From contig NZ_JAQLOI010000003.1 of NCBI RefSeq assembly GCF_028204155.1, forward strand, positions 1,178,001-1,242,000: a stretch of 64,000 nt of DNA. The letters are read 5' to 3'. The notes beneath the pieces were generated by a model. That model ran no database searches and was not told the DNA's origin. It worked only from the letters and a program-made list of their open reading frames with translations. Of this stretch, positions 34,869 through 43,810 are shown one piece after another; the stretch's first letter is position 1; every line of letters begins with the position of its first letter. Source of the stretch: Vibrio algarum (lineage in GTDB: Bacteria; Pseudomonadota; Gammaproteobacteria; Enterobacterales; Vibrionaceae). Position numbers and translations under genes: made by a program.

Positions 34869-35813
34869 TACTTTCTTTTGTACCCACTAAGCAGTGTATC
34901 CCTTGGTCATTAAAATATTCTGCAATGCTGCTCACTCGATTTTGAAATTCAATTCTATCAAAGTTGAGGCCGTTCATTTTATAAGGAAGTCCCAGTGATT
35001 CGTATTTCTCTTCACCGAGGCGCATAAAGCTCAGGAGTTGCAATGTTCGCACCCTTCCGAGCATGTCATCTACTATAAAATTTGCTGTTGCTTCGATGTT
35101 CTCGTCACCATCATTTACCGTTGGAATGACAGGAATTCGTAAAATAATTTCTTTATCGGTTTTTGATAGTCGTTTTAGGTTATCTAAGATTTTTTGGTTA
35201 TCTACTCCTGTGTGCTTTTTGTGTAAATTGCTATCCATAAGCTTTATATCTGCAATAAAAAGATCTGTGTAAGGAAGTAGTTTGTCTATTTTGTTCCAGT
35301 TGGAATAGAGGCTCGATTCAAGGCAGGTATGAATGCCTTCTCGTTGACAGGCTTTAAAAAGCGCCAAAACAAAATCACTCTGTAGTAAAGGTTCACCTCC
35401 AGATACGGTGATGCCTCCTCCTGAACGTTCATAAAAGCCTTTGTCCTTAATAATGACGTTCATGCACTCATCCACAGACATGGATTTACCCCATTGCTTG
35501 ATAGCTTCAGAAGGGCATTCATCTGCACAACCAAGGCAGTTAGTACATTTATTACGGTCTATTTCTTCAAGTTTTAAACCAGAGAAAATCAACATATTTG
35601 GTTCGTGACAAACTTCTAGACAAGATCCGCAGTTTTGACTGGAGATACATTTGTTCTGGTAGACACCCACTTCAGTATGTTTATTAAAGCTTTCAGGATT
35701 TCCGCACCATTCGCACCTTAGCGGGCACCCTTTTAAAAAAACTCAGTACGAATGCCTGGACCATCATGCAAGGTGAATCTCTGTACGTTAAGCACCGTTC
35801 CTAGGTTTGACAA
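34843..35813 (-). pseudogene. Glycyl radical enzyme activase (radical SAM), frameshifted
   Basis: The 3' frame alone (from 35670) lacks the radical-SAM cluster. Upstream, in the other frame, VLNVQRFTLHDGPGIRTEFF runs into a stop at seven A (35735-35741, plus strand). One added base gives LKGCPLRCEWCGNPESF with the C-x3-C-x2-C cluster, then joins EVGVYQNKC. An inserted ferredoxin-like domain (CISSQNCGSCLEVC and CTNCLGCADEC) follows, as in activases of non-pyruvate glycyl radical enzymes, then GGEPLLQSDF. It would install the glycyl radical on the enzyme encoded just upstream. A TTG at 35813 preceded by GAGG is the likely start. The lesion may be a sequencing error. Confidence 0.85.
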
Positions 35814-35839
35814 TGTTAACCTCAATAATTTGATTTATG

Positions 35840-35861
35840 AGTGGACAGCTTAGTGTCCACT
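35840..35861 (-). promoter_or_regulatory. Hairpin between the glycyl radical enzyme and activase genes
   Basis: Perfect 8-bp inverted repeat AGTGGACA (35840-35847) / TGTCCACT (35854-35861) with a six-base loop, in the 84-base gap. With no T tract it is more likely an mRNA processing or stabilising stem that sets enzyme in excess of activase than a full terminator. Confidence 0.5.
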
Positions 35862-35897
35862 TTGCTATGTAACATATTGTTATTAATGGTTTATTAA

Positions 35898-38429
35898 TTA
35901 AAACCTAAGCTCAGTTCGATGAATTAAGTCGTCTTGTAATGGTTTGCCAAGTTCAACAAAATAAGCGCTGTATCCAGCGACGCGCACAAGCATGTCTGCA
36001 TACATTTCAGGGTTTTTCTGAGCCGCTCTCATTTTTTCAGAACTCATGATATTGAATTGAACGTGCATACCTTGCTTGGCTACGTATTCATCAATAAAAC
36101 TCACTAAGATATCTCGACCTTCTACACCTGACACCGCATCTTCTGGGAATCTAAGGTTTAACAATGTTCCGTTAGTCGCGAGACTGTGATCGACTTTTGT
36201 GACGGAATTAACGATGGCTGTTGGCCCATGAATATCGTGTGAACCTCCGGCGGTATGAACCGGGCCCATGTTGTCAGAAATGGGCTCTTCATTCTTACGA
36301 CCATCTAAGGTTGCGTTTGTGTATAACCCCATACCAACGTTTGCGTTTACTGTATAAACACCTGGGCTAAATTTACCGCCTCGAGGGTTTTTACGACCTT
36401 TAATATGACGACAATAACACTCAAACATAAAGGTAAATAGTTCATCTGCCTCGTCGATATCGTTACCGAAATGAGGGATTTTCGAGCTATTTACTAGGGC
36501 ATAAAGCTTTTCATGCCCATCCCAGTTGTCTTTTACGGCATCTAGTAATTCCTTACCAGTATACTTTTTATCTTTGAATACGAGTTTCTTAATGGTAGAC
36601 AGTGAATCTGCACAAGTTGCAATTCCTGCGGCTTGAGGAGCGGTTCCGTTGTATTTTACGCCGCCATTTGTCATGTCCTTACCCGATTCAATACAGCCGT
36701 CAAAAAAGGCTGAGATATAAGGAGTAGGCTTAATCATGCGGTGGATTTTATCTGTAACATTCAAACAGCTACATAATTGATCGCACCAGTAAGCAAATTG
36801 CTTGTCGACGCTTTCTAACACTTCTTCAAAGGTTTTATACGTTTCTAAACTACCAGTATCGGGGCCTAGCTGTTTTCCCGCATTAGGTCCAGCTAAGATG
36901 CGCCCACCATTAATGACCATTTCCATCATTTTGGCGGTATTGACATAACCGGCGTCTAACCAACCATGTTCTTTGCCGGGAACAGTTGGCTCTACGCACC
37001 CGACAACGGCATAATCTCTTGCTTCTTCTAACGTGACGCCTTTACTTAACATTGCTTTAATAGCAGGTCCGTCATTAAAGAGTTTTGGATGGCCGTATCC
37101 GGCTCTAATACACTCGATTGTTTTTATTTTTAATTCATAGGGTGTATTTTCATGTAGACGTAAACATACCCATGGGTTCATCATTCGAGTATGTACAGAC
37201 GCCTCTAGTATCAGCATGGTCAAATCATTGGTCGCATCCTGACCATTTGTGTCTATCCCGCCAATCGTTAAGCTTTCACCACCAAAACCGCGACCATTGC
37301 GCACTTTGACGGTGCCTTTGTCTTTCAGTTTTGTTGGGTTATTCATTTTCACATACAACACTTCAATAACTTCAAGAATAAACGCTTTTGTTACGTTTTG
37401 TTGTTTCATGTCTTTTTCATAGAAAGGGTATAGCCATTGGTCCATGCGCCCATACGAAATTGAGTGACCGTTACCTTCGATCTGAGTAAGTGTCACTGCA
37501 AAATTAAATAGCTGAGCGGCTTGCCAAAAGGTTTGAGGTGCGCCACCGGCTATTTGATAGCAGTTTGTCGACATTTCTTGCAGTTCTTGCTTTCTTTTAC
37601 TTTCAATCTCGTTTTTAGCCATATCTTCAGCCAGCTTTGCATAACGAGCGATGTATTTTTTAGCGGCTTTCAAAGAGATAATGGTGGACTTGTAATAATC
37701 TCTTTTTTCACAGAAATCGGGATCTTGCTTAGATAGCTTGGCAAAGGCTGCTTTTGTTTGTTCTAAAACACCATCGTAGCCAAGGGTCATTAATTTTTTG
37801 AAATCCATTGCGAAATGACCAATTCCAGCAAAATGGTAGTTGTTTGTTTGGAATACTTTTTCACCCATATGAGACCCTTTCTTTTGGTCGTCATCTAGAT
37901 GGGCTGTGATAATTTCGTTTGCACTTTTCCCTTTCCAGTACTCACAAAGCTCAAGAATTTCTGCTCTGTCTTCATCATTGCGGATATAGAACTGATCGTT
38001 TGAACGCTCTTCAAAAGGGGAGTTTAGTATTTCATCAATAATCCAATCGACAGAAAATTCTGGATAGATAGGTGAAGCTTTGGCGGGGGCAGCAATTTCA
38101 CCTAAGATTAAGTCTTCGTCGTATATATGTATCGTGGAATTGAGAAGAATATTTTCAAAAGCGTATGCACATTGGAGGATACGTGGAGTCGTTTCATGAG
38201 CCTTATAAGCTTGCGTGACAAGTCTTAGCCTTTCTACGTCAATTTCATAAGGCCTATCAAGGAAGGTTTGTCGTAATTTATTGACTCTTGGGTAGGGTGA
38301 CCAGTCTGCATGACCAACCTCATACCCCAGTCCATAAACTTTATCGAAGTCTTCTGCACCTCGAGCGAGCGTATGCTTGTTTGCTTTCATTTCAAGCAAG
38401 CTCTGCTTATCCATCTGGAAGTTATCCAT
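35898..38429 (-). CDS. Glycyl radical enzyme, CutC/PflD/sulfolyase-like, substrate unassigned
   Basis: 843 residues. The catalytic thiyl cysteine is C478 in VVGCVEPTVPGKEHGW, and the glycine that carries the radical is G819 in RVAGYSAYF. The GCVEP motif places it with eliminating enzymes (choline lyase, diol or glycerol dehydratases, hydroxyproline dehydratase, isethionate and dihydroxypropanesulfonate lyases), not pyruvate formate-lyase. GAGGT precedes the ATG. Its activase is downstream, and a TauE/SafE-type exporter is divergent, which would fit sulfite release from a sulfonate, but this is inference. FNR- and CRP-like sites upstream suit an oxygen-sensitive enzyme. No microcompartment genes are present. 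Confidence 0.9.
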   Translation of the reverse strand: MDNFQMDKQSLLEMKANKHTLARGAEDFDKVYGLGYEVGHADWSPYPRVNKLRQTFLDRPYEIDVERLRLVTQAYKAHETTPRILQCAYAFENILLNSTIHIYDEDLILGEIAAPAKASPIYPEFSVDWIIDEILNSPFEERSNDQFYIRNDEDRAEILELCEYWKGKSANEIITAHLDDDQKKGSHMGEKVFQTNNYHFAGIGHFAMDFKKLMTLGYDGVLEQTKAAFAKLSKQDPDFCEKRDYYKSTIISLKAAKKYIARYAKLAEDMAKNEIESKRKQELQEMSTNCYQIAGGAPQTFWQAAQLFNFAVTLTQIEGNGHSISYGRMDQWLYPFYEKDMKQQNVTKAFILEVIEVLYVKMNNPTKLKDKGTVKVRNGRGFGGESLTIGGIDTNGQDATNDLTMLILEASVHTRMMNPWVCLRLHENTPYELKIKTIECIRAGYGHPKLFNDGPAIKAMLSKGVTLEEARDYAVVGCVEPTVPGKEHGWLDAGYVNTAKMMEMVINGGRILAGPNAGKQLGPDTGSLETYKTFEEVLESVDKQFAYWCDQLCSCLNVTDKIHRMIKPTPYISAFFDGCIESGKDMTNGGVKYNGTAPQAAGIATCADSLSTIKKLVFKDKKYTGKELLDAVKDNWDGHEKLYALVNSSKIPHFGNDIDEADELFTFMFECYCRHIKGRKNPRGGKFSPGVYTVNANVGMGLYTNATLDGRKNEEPISDNMGPVHTAGGSHDIHGPTAIVNSVTKVDHSLATNGTLLNLRFPEDAVSGVEGRDILVSFIDEYVAKQGMHVQFNIMSSEKMRAAQKNPEMYADMLVRVAGYSAYFVELGKPLQDDLIHRTELRF

Positions 38430-38487
38430 TGTTTACCTCATAAATTTTAAAACTGAATTTTTTGTCAAATCGATGGAGTTTTATATA

Positions 38488-38503
38488 AATGATCGGAATC
38501 ATT
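38488..38503 (-). promoter_or_regulatory. FNR-like site upstream of the glycyl radical enzyme
   Basis: The perfect palindrome AATGAT-CGGA-ATCATT contains TGAT-N4-ATCA, eight of the ten FNR consensus positions (TTGAT-N4-ATCAA). It is centred about 66 bases before the start codon of the glycyl radical enzyme. Confidence 0.45.
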
Positions 38504-38552
38504 ACGGCCCCAGAATGAATGGGTTCATTATACGACACACTTCACCTTCATC

Positions 38553-38568
38553 TGAGATAAATGTCACA
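38553..38568. promoter_or_regulatory. CRP-like site between glycyl radical enzyme and exporter
   Basis: TGAGA-TAAATG-TCACA matches the CRP consensus TGTGA-N6-TCACA at nine of ten positions. It lies in the 350-bp divergent region and could serve either gene. Confidence 0.5.
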
Positions 38569-38779
38569 AATCGAAACTAAATTGACAAAAAACAACACAA
38601 TGTGACAGAGTTAATGGTTATTATATTTCTTAAGCTTATAGTGTCGGTAAAATTACATCGTTCAATAGCTGGACACTTAACGTCAACGTTGCAGAGAAAA
38701 CCATTCATCGTTTTTCAGTGAAATAAACACTCGCGAATTTAAACCATAGGGCGAAGTATCGCTCTTTTTAGGAAGGAAC

Positions 38780-39520
38780 ATGGACACCACTATTATATTA
38801 GTTTCGATGATCATTGCATTGGCCGGATTCACCCAAGGCCTGACCGGTTTTGGCTCTGCATTAGTGTCGGTACCGCTACTTTCTCTTATCGTAGGTGCTC
38901 AAACAGCTGTACCAATTGCTGGTATTTTTGGCTGGTTAGTGACGTTACCTATCGTTTGGAAAATGCGCCCCTCTATCCAACATAGAACGGGATTGATATT
39001 ATTTGTAGGCTCGATACCGGCCTCATTTGTGGGTGCTAAACTGCTCGCTAGTTTGCCGTCGCAATACATCCTACTGACCATGGGGGCAGTATTAATAGTC
39101 TCTAGTGTGCACTCATTGAGATCAACTAAACCGTTATTTAAGAAAACCTCAATACCAGTGACTCTAGGTGCCGGTTTTACCTCTGGGATGTTAGGCGCAA
39201 GTGTCGGTGAATCCGGACCTCCGGTGATTGCCTACACTTCGATGCAACCGTGGTCTGCAGATCAAATTAAATCAACTTTGGCGTTCTTTTTCATGTTGCA
39301 GATGATTGGTGCAAACATTAGTTTTTGGAATGAAGGGCTGATTACTGATGAAGTTCTGTCTCATGTGATTTCAGCTTTGCCAGCCTTTGCTGTTGGTTTA
39401 GCAGGGGGCATGGTTGGTTATCACTTCTTGCAAAAATATAAAATTAACTACCACCATATTGTGCATTGTTTCCTACTTTTCATGGGTTGTGCATTAGTGT
39501 TTAAAAATGTCCATTTTTGA
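38780..39520 (+). CDS. TSUP (TauE/SafE) family membrane transporter
   Basis: 246 residues with about eight membrane helices in two related halves. The N-terminal signature IALAGFTQGLTGFGSALVSVPLL and the second-half GAGFTSGMLGASVGESGPPV are typical of the TauE/SafE family, which exports sulfite, sulfoacetate or related anions. AAGGAA precedes the ATG. It is divergent from the glycyl radical enzyme, so export of a product of that pathway is an attractive idea. It ends at a strong terminator. Confidence 0.88.
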   Translation: MDTTIILVSMIIALAGFTQGLTGFGSALVSVPLLSLIVGAQTAVPIAGIFGWLVTLPIVWKMRPSIQHRTGLILFVGSIPASFVGAKLLASLPSQYILLTMGAVLIVSSVHSLRSTKPLFKKTSIPVTLGAGFTSGMLGASVGESGPPVIAYTSMQPWSADQIKSTLAFFFMLQMIGANISFWNEGLITDEVLSHVISALPAFAVGLAGGMVGYHFLQKYKINYHHIVHCFLLFMGCALVFKNVHF

Positions 39521-39570
39521 TTGGTTTTGTCACGAATGATACTTCGTGGTTAAGAGTTAATGAATACTGA

Positions 39571-39598
39571 AGGCTCCCTAGGGAGCCTCGTTTGTAAT
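39571..39598 (+). terminator. Terminator after the TSUP gene
   Basis: Palindromic stem AGGCTCC-CTAG-GGAGCCT (39571-39588) with a T-rich tail, 50 bases after the stop codon. Confidence 0.75.
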
Positions 39599-39768
39599 TA
39601 TATTTAACTGCCTACCTGCTATGTGAGTTGTAAAGCGTATCGAATTAAAGTTACGGGGCTGGCCACTATATTATTTAAAACCAAATAAGGTTTTTACAAA
39701 AATACTTTACTTTAAATTAGTAGTATCTAATATACCTGTTAACCAATAATTAAAAGTTAGGTTTTAAC

Positions 39769-39999
39769 ATGTCGTGGATAGACAACTTACAATGGTCAAT
39801 AGTGCTTATTTTAGGTGGCTTACTGTTACTAGCACCGTTTACTCCCGAACCACACCTCGTCGAGAAGCTCCATATGCTTTCACAGGGGGAGCTTGTAAAG
39901 CCACAGGATATATTTGACTTGTTGATGCACGGTTCTCCTGCACTCGTAATCGGGATTAAAGCATTCAGGCAATTTGTTTTGAAAGTTGAAAAGAATTAG
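39769..39999 (+). CDS. Small inner-membrane protein ('RND transporter'-labelled family)
   Basis: 76 residues. One strong membrane helix (WSIVLILGGLLLLAPF, about 9-24) is followed by TPEPHLVEKLHML, an amphipathic stretch, and a second shorter hydrophobic segment (DLLMHGSPALVIGIKAF). Proteins with this PEPHLVEKL motif are often labelled 'RND transporter' in databases, but they are too small to be one. No function is known to me. It is monocistronic. Confidence 0.6.
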   Translation: MSWIDNLQWSIVLILGGLLLLAPFTPEPHLVEKLHMLSQGELVKPQDIFDLLMHGSPALVIGIKAFRQFVLKVEKN

Positions 40000-40163
40000 A
40001 CATCGCTTTCACAAAGACTCGTCGTGAACTTCAAGGAATCAAGGCTCGCATCACTGTTATAAATCAATAAAAGACGGTACGCTTGCCTACTCACTAATCC
40101 ATACTAATCTACTTATTATGGTCTAGCACTTTGTATCGATACTAAAATTACAGCTGTTGGCTA

Positions 40164-40871
40164 TCAATTCTCGTCATTAATTTTCTGTATCTGGCCACTT
40201 GTCTGCATTTGTTTTAACGATTCTGTGATTTTTGGAATAACGTTAATATTTCGCTTGTGTAAGTAGTGATAGAGAGCAAAGGAATGCGCTGGAGGCTCAA
40301 GCCGTATGATGTTTTCGTTCAGATTTAGTTTGCGGATTAGCGGTTCGCCCTGATTACTCATAATGATAACATCATTCCTGTTTGCATTGAGTTGTTTGAG
40401 AAGGTGTTCGTAGTGAGATGATGGTTGCACTTTTATATGGTGCACAATAGCCGCTCTCTCGACAAAATAGGTACCACGAATATAGCCAAGCGTCAGATTG
40501 CCCGGAAAATTTTCCCATCCTGTAACATCAAACTCACCTCCTTTTTTTACATAGAAATACATGTTTTCTTCCCGAACGGGCACATCTACACGGACAAGAT
40601 TCGAGAAATTGGATTCAAGCCCTATGATTCTATAGGCTTCACCATCTGCTTTACCTGAGTTGGCATTAAATAGACTTCTCTTTCCTGGTGCTTGTCGTAT
40701 TTGAATTTCAATACCAATTTGTTGATAAGCTTGACGTAGTATCATAGAAACGGGTTCAGTGGCTCCAGTTTTGGCCATAGTGGAAATAACGAGGATATCT
40801 TGAGCGTAGAGTGACGTACCGCGTAGTAGGAAAAAGGAAAAAAGTAGAATTTTTAAACTGTAGCGACGCAT
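40164..40871 (-). CDS. Periplasmic solute-binding-like protein
   Basis: 235 residues with a signal peptide (LKILLFSFFLLRGTSLYAQ). The mature part has the layout of a short SBP_bac_3/type-2 periplasmic-binding domain: YQQIGIEIQIRQAPGKRSL, ADGEAYRIIGLE, ENMYFYVKKGG and LGYIRGTYFVERA. Such stand-alone proteins are common in vibrios and often feed sensory enzymes rather than an ABC transporter; none is adjacent here. The ligand is unknown. Confidence 0.75.
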   Translation of the reverse strand: MRRYSLKILLFSFFLLRGTSLYAQDILVISTMAKTGATEPVSMILRQAYQQIGIEIQIRQAPGKRSLFNANSGKADGEAYRIIGLESNFSNLVRVDVPVREENMYFYVKKGGEFDVTGWENFPGNLTLGYIRGTYFVERAAIVHHIKVQPSSHYEHLLKQLNANRNDVIIMSNQGEPLIRKLNLNENIIRLEPPAHSFALYHYLHKRNINVIPKITESLKQMQTSGQIQKINDEN

Positions 40872-41026
40872 TACCGATCCAAATGTTACAAAGAACCAAA
40901 TAGAAGTACATATACATAGAGTGTAGCCTATGTCTTTTGAATTGGTTTTTCCTTTTTAACGAGAGATGTGGGTCTATCCGTGGCTATTTTTTAGCATTAA
41001 AAATTTAACCTAGAATAATGCCACAT

Positions 41027-41220
41027 TTATAAATATTCAGTTTCTTGAAAGATGATTATGGTCAGTAAACAGTGGGGGTATCTTTTGGGATGTAGGTAAC
41101 CTTTTTGCAAAATCGTCTCAAACCGATCTGCAGAAACAGCCTCGGAAAATAGGTATCCCTGTGCGTAATTATAGCAAGCCAGGCAGTATTGATCTGACAA
41201 ATGATTGTACTGATCTAAAT
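41027..41220 (-). pseudogene. Remnant of an EAL-domain phosphodiesterase C-terminus
   Basis: On the minus strand a frame reads YNYAQGYLFSEAVSADRFET followed by IL and a short tail ending TAA at 41027. GQGYLFS-x-x-(V/L)-x-x-x-x-F-E is the closing signature of EAL cyclic-di-GMP phosphodiesterases (here A replaces the first G). No EAL core or start lies upstream, so this is a leftover fragment of a deleted gene. The rest of the 600-base gap (40872-41470) shows nothing else I can support. Confidence 0.5.
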
Positions 41221-41470
41221 TTTATGAGAAATGATATTTATCAAGCAATAGGCTGTGTTCGCCTATTCTGGTGCTTGCTTGATATTTCTGCCAGAAATGG
41301 ATTACTTGGCCAACTGATGATTCGGGAGAGAGTTGAAACTTATAATACGTTAACTATGATACTCGTCACATCGTTGTTTCATTGATGAAAAAGAATTTCC
41401 TTTGTATGATTTGGCAAAAAGCACTTTAAAATGAGATCATATACTTCGATTCTTTACTGGTTGAATTTTT

Positions 41471-42637
41471 ATGCCGAATGCGATTTTCTCCATCAAGCAG
41501 CGTCTATTCCTACTTTTATCCGTATCTTTATCAGTCCTTTTCATAAGTCAGCTAGTTTATTATTTTTCAGTGACTCAAAGTCACTATATTATCGTTTCGA
41601 TTATTCTTTGTGCTATTACAATCGTCATGTCCTTCATTTGGTTTAGTTTAACTTTGGAAGCTCAATTTAAGCAGGTGAATCAGCAATTAGTTGCGATGAT
41701 TCAAGGGGATTTTTCTAAATGTAGCTATCTAGTCGGTAAGGGAGAATTTGCGAAAATTGTTCAAAATATAGAGTTACTCGGAGGTACTGTTCAGAGTATC
41801 TTGTCCGATTCATATTCATTATTAGAACAAGCGAAAAATGATGGTGAGACGCTTCAAACACTTGGACAAAGTTGTAGTGTACAAATTCAGTCTCAACAAG
41901 AGCAAATGGAGCTATTAGCCTCCGCGATGACCCAGATGTCAGCAACCATAGTACAGATTGCATCAAATGCGGAAGTGGCAGCTAATAAGACTCAAAACGT
42001 AAGTAAAAGCGCTCAGAACGGCAGTCTCATTATGGAGAAAATGGCGGAGGGAACAAAAGGCGACGCTAAGCATATCCATTCTTCTAGCCAACATGTTGAA
42101 CAGCTCAACACCGGTGTTGTAAAGATTAATGAGATGACGAATATTATCGAAGAGATTTCAGAACAAACTAATTTGTTAGCACTAAATGCGGCAATCGAAG
42201 CGGCAAGAGCAGGAGAACATGGGAGAGGTTTTTCTGTGGTGGCAGATGAAGTACGCAGCCTTGCTAGTCGCACGCAAGACTCCACTCATCGTATTCAAGC
42301 GACAATACAAACCCTAAATACAAATGCTAAAAATTCTCAAAATGCGATGCGTATAATTGGTAGCAATGTTGAGCATGCTGTTAGTGCCATTAATGGCCAA
42401 GAAATTGAAATAAAGACCATCTACTCAGACATCGTTGAAGCTAGTGATATGGTCATTCAGATCGCCACAGCAGCAGAGCAACAGACGAGTGTATCTGAAG
42501 AAATCAATGTTAATGTAGTTACGATTAACAAAACATTAACTGATATTGATAGCACCATACAGAAACTCACCGAGCAGAGCACAAAGCAATTAAATGGTGT
42601 TTTGCAGTTAGGGGCTCGTTTAGCAAAGTTTCAGTAA
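41471..42637 (+). CDS. Methyl-accepting chemotaxis protein with minimal sensor region
   Basis: 388 residues. Two membrane helices (about 11-32 and 38-59) are separated by only a handful of residues, so there is no periplasmic ligand domain. A HAMP-like segment and the signalling domain follow, with the hairpin EISEQTNLLALNAAIEAARA and GRGFSVVADEVRSLA. It should signal to CheA/CheW from the membrane, perhaps sensing an intracellular or membrane cue. It carries no obvious CheR-docking pentapeptide at its end. It is transcribed alone. Confidence 0.9.
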   Translation: MPNAIFSIKQRLFLLLSVSLSVLFISQLVYYFSVTQSHYIIVSIILCAITIVMSFIWFSLTLEAQFKQVNQQLVAMIQGDFSKCSYLVGKGEFAKIVQNIELLGGTVQSILSDSYSLLEQAKNDGETLQTLGQSCSVQIQSQQEQMELLASAMTQMSATIVQIASNAEVAANKTQNVSKSAQNGSLIMEKMAEGTKGDAKHIHSSSQHVEQLNTGVVKINEMTNIIEEISEQTNLLALNAAIEAARAGEHGRGFSVVADEVRSLASRTQDSTHRIQATIQTLNTNAKNSQNAMRIIGSNVEHAVSAINGQEIEIKTIYSDIVEASDMVIQIATAAEQQTSVSEEINVNVVTINKTLTDIDSTIQKLTEQSTKQLNGVLQLGARLAKFQ

Positions 42638-42761
42638 TTAGTATTATAAAAATTATTTTCGTTTGTTTGAGCAAACCGTATGTAATCAAATACTCTAACA
42701 AGCAAGTTGATTCTAATTTGTTTACACTAGGTACTTAACCGCTGCCAGTAGAGCAATACTA

Positions 42762-43730
42762 TTGATTACAGATAAGACACTTTCTTTCGCTACCGCAAAT
42801 CTATTCAACTTCATCGAACCGCCAGGGGCGTTCTATGATTTTGAGAATATCTATGAACTTGAAGCTTGGCGAGCAAAGTGCCGATGGACTCAAGATCAAC
42901 TTAAGATACTCGATGCTGATATTGTCGGTGTTCAAGAAGTGTTTAGTATTGAAGCTGCACGGACTCTTGTTGAAGAAATAGGTTACCCATACTTCGCAAC
43001 CATCGATACACCACATATCGAACAAGACTATATTTACTCTCAACCTGTTGTTGCCGTGGCGTCGAGATATCCGATAATTCGTGTAGAAGCCGTGACACCG
43101 ATAAAAACGATAGAGGAAAGCTACCGAACTCAGTTACCTGAGTTTAGTCGAAAACCTATTTATGCTGTAATTGATGTGCCTAACATCGGTGAAATTGCAA
43201 TTTATGTCTGTCATCTAAAATCACAAAGAGCCATCGAAAGTAATAGTCAAGATATTTGTCCAACATCGGTAATTAATAGTGATCTCATTGGACGTTGGTT
43301 ATCCAGTCAACAAAGAGGGTGGGAAGCCGTGATGTTACGGCTATTTATGGAACACCAGTACGCGTTTCATCCTATACCGACAGTATTAATGGGCGATATG
43401 AACCAACCTCTAACGAGCAATATAACAGGGTTGCTTACTAGTGAGCCAAACATAGAATTAAAAGGATTAACACTTAAAGATAGCTGGAGCATTTTTAATG
43501 AGCACCAGCCGAATATTGACCGCTCACCAACTCATTACCATTTTTCAAAAGGAAATGTTTTAGACTACATATTGCTTTCACAAGAATTTCAACCTGATTC
43601 TCAGTATTCGTTAGCGGATATTACGGCTTATAAAGTACTAGGTGAGCACCTAACAAATCCGATCTTTGAAAGAGACAAGCAAGCAAGCGACCACGCGTTT
43701 GTTGCGACGACGGTTCGCTTTGTACTTTAA
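42762..43730 (+). CDS. Endonuclease/exonuclease/phosphatase (EEP) family protein
   Basis: 322 residues of the DNase I/EEP metal-dependent phosphoesterase fold. Motifs in order: FATANLFNF (Asn), DIVGVQEVF (catalytic Glu), VCHLKSQRA, VLMGDMNQPLTSN (Asp and Asn), LDYILLSQEF and the final SDHAFVAT (Asp-His). It has no signal peptide, so it is cytoplasmic. No ATG is in frame before the first motif; the TTG at 42762 is the best start although no strong ribosome site is visible. The substrate (nucleic acid, phospholipid or other) is not predictable. Confidence 0.82.
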   Translation: MITDKTLSFATANLFNFIEPPGAFYDFENIYELEAWRAKCRWTQDQLKILDADIVGVQEVFSIEAARTLVEEIGYPYFATIDTPHIEQDYIYSQPVVAVASRYPIIRVEAVTPIKTIEESYRTQLPEFSRKPIYAVIDVPNIGEIAIYVCHLKSQRAIESNSQDICPTSVINSDLIGRWLSSQQRGWEAVMLRLFMEHQYAFHPIPTVLMGDMNQPLTSNITGLLTSEPNIELKGLTLKDSWSIFNEHQPNIDRSPTHYHFSKGNVLDYILLSQEFQPDSQYSLADITAYKVLGEHLTNPIFERDKQASDHAFVATTVRFVL

Positions 43731-43770
43731 GTAAAATTAACGATAGTTTCTCCAGTAGTTTATAGATACT

Positions 43771-43797
43771 AATGGCTCGAAGTGAGTACGAGCCATT
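43771..43797. terminator. Bidirectional terminator between convergent genes
   Basis: Perfect 9-bp stem AATGGCTCG (43771-43779) / CGAGCCATT (43789-43797) with a 9-base loop, midway between the convergent EEP and membrane protein genes. Confidence 0.65.
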
Positions 43798-43810
43798 GTC
43801 TATGTTGCAA

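Noticed and set aside
41161..41385. Plus-strand open frame of 74 codons
   Set aside because: It lies opposite the EAL remnant, has no ribosome site and no recognisable content.
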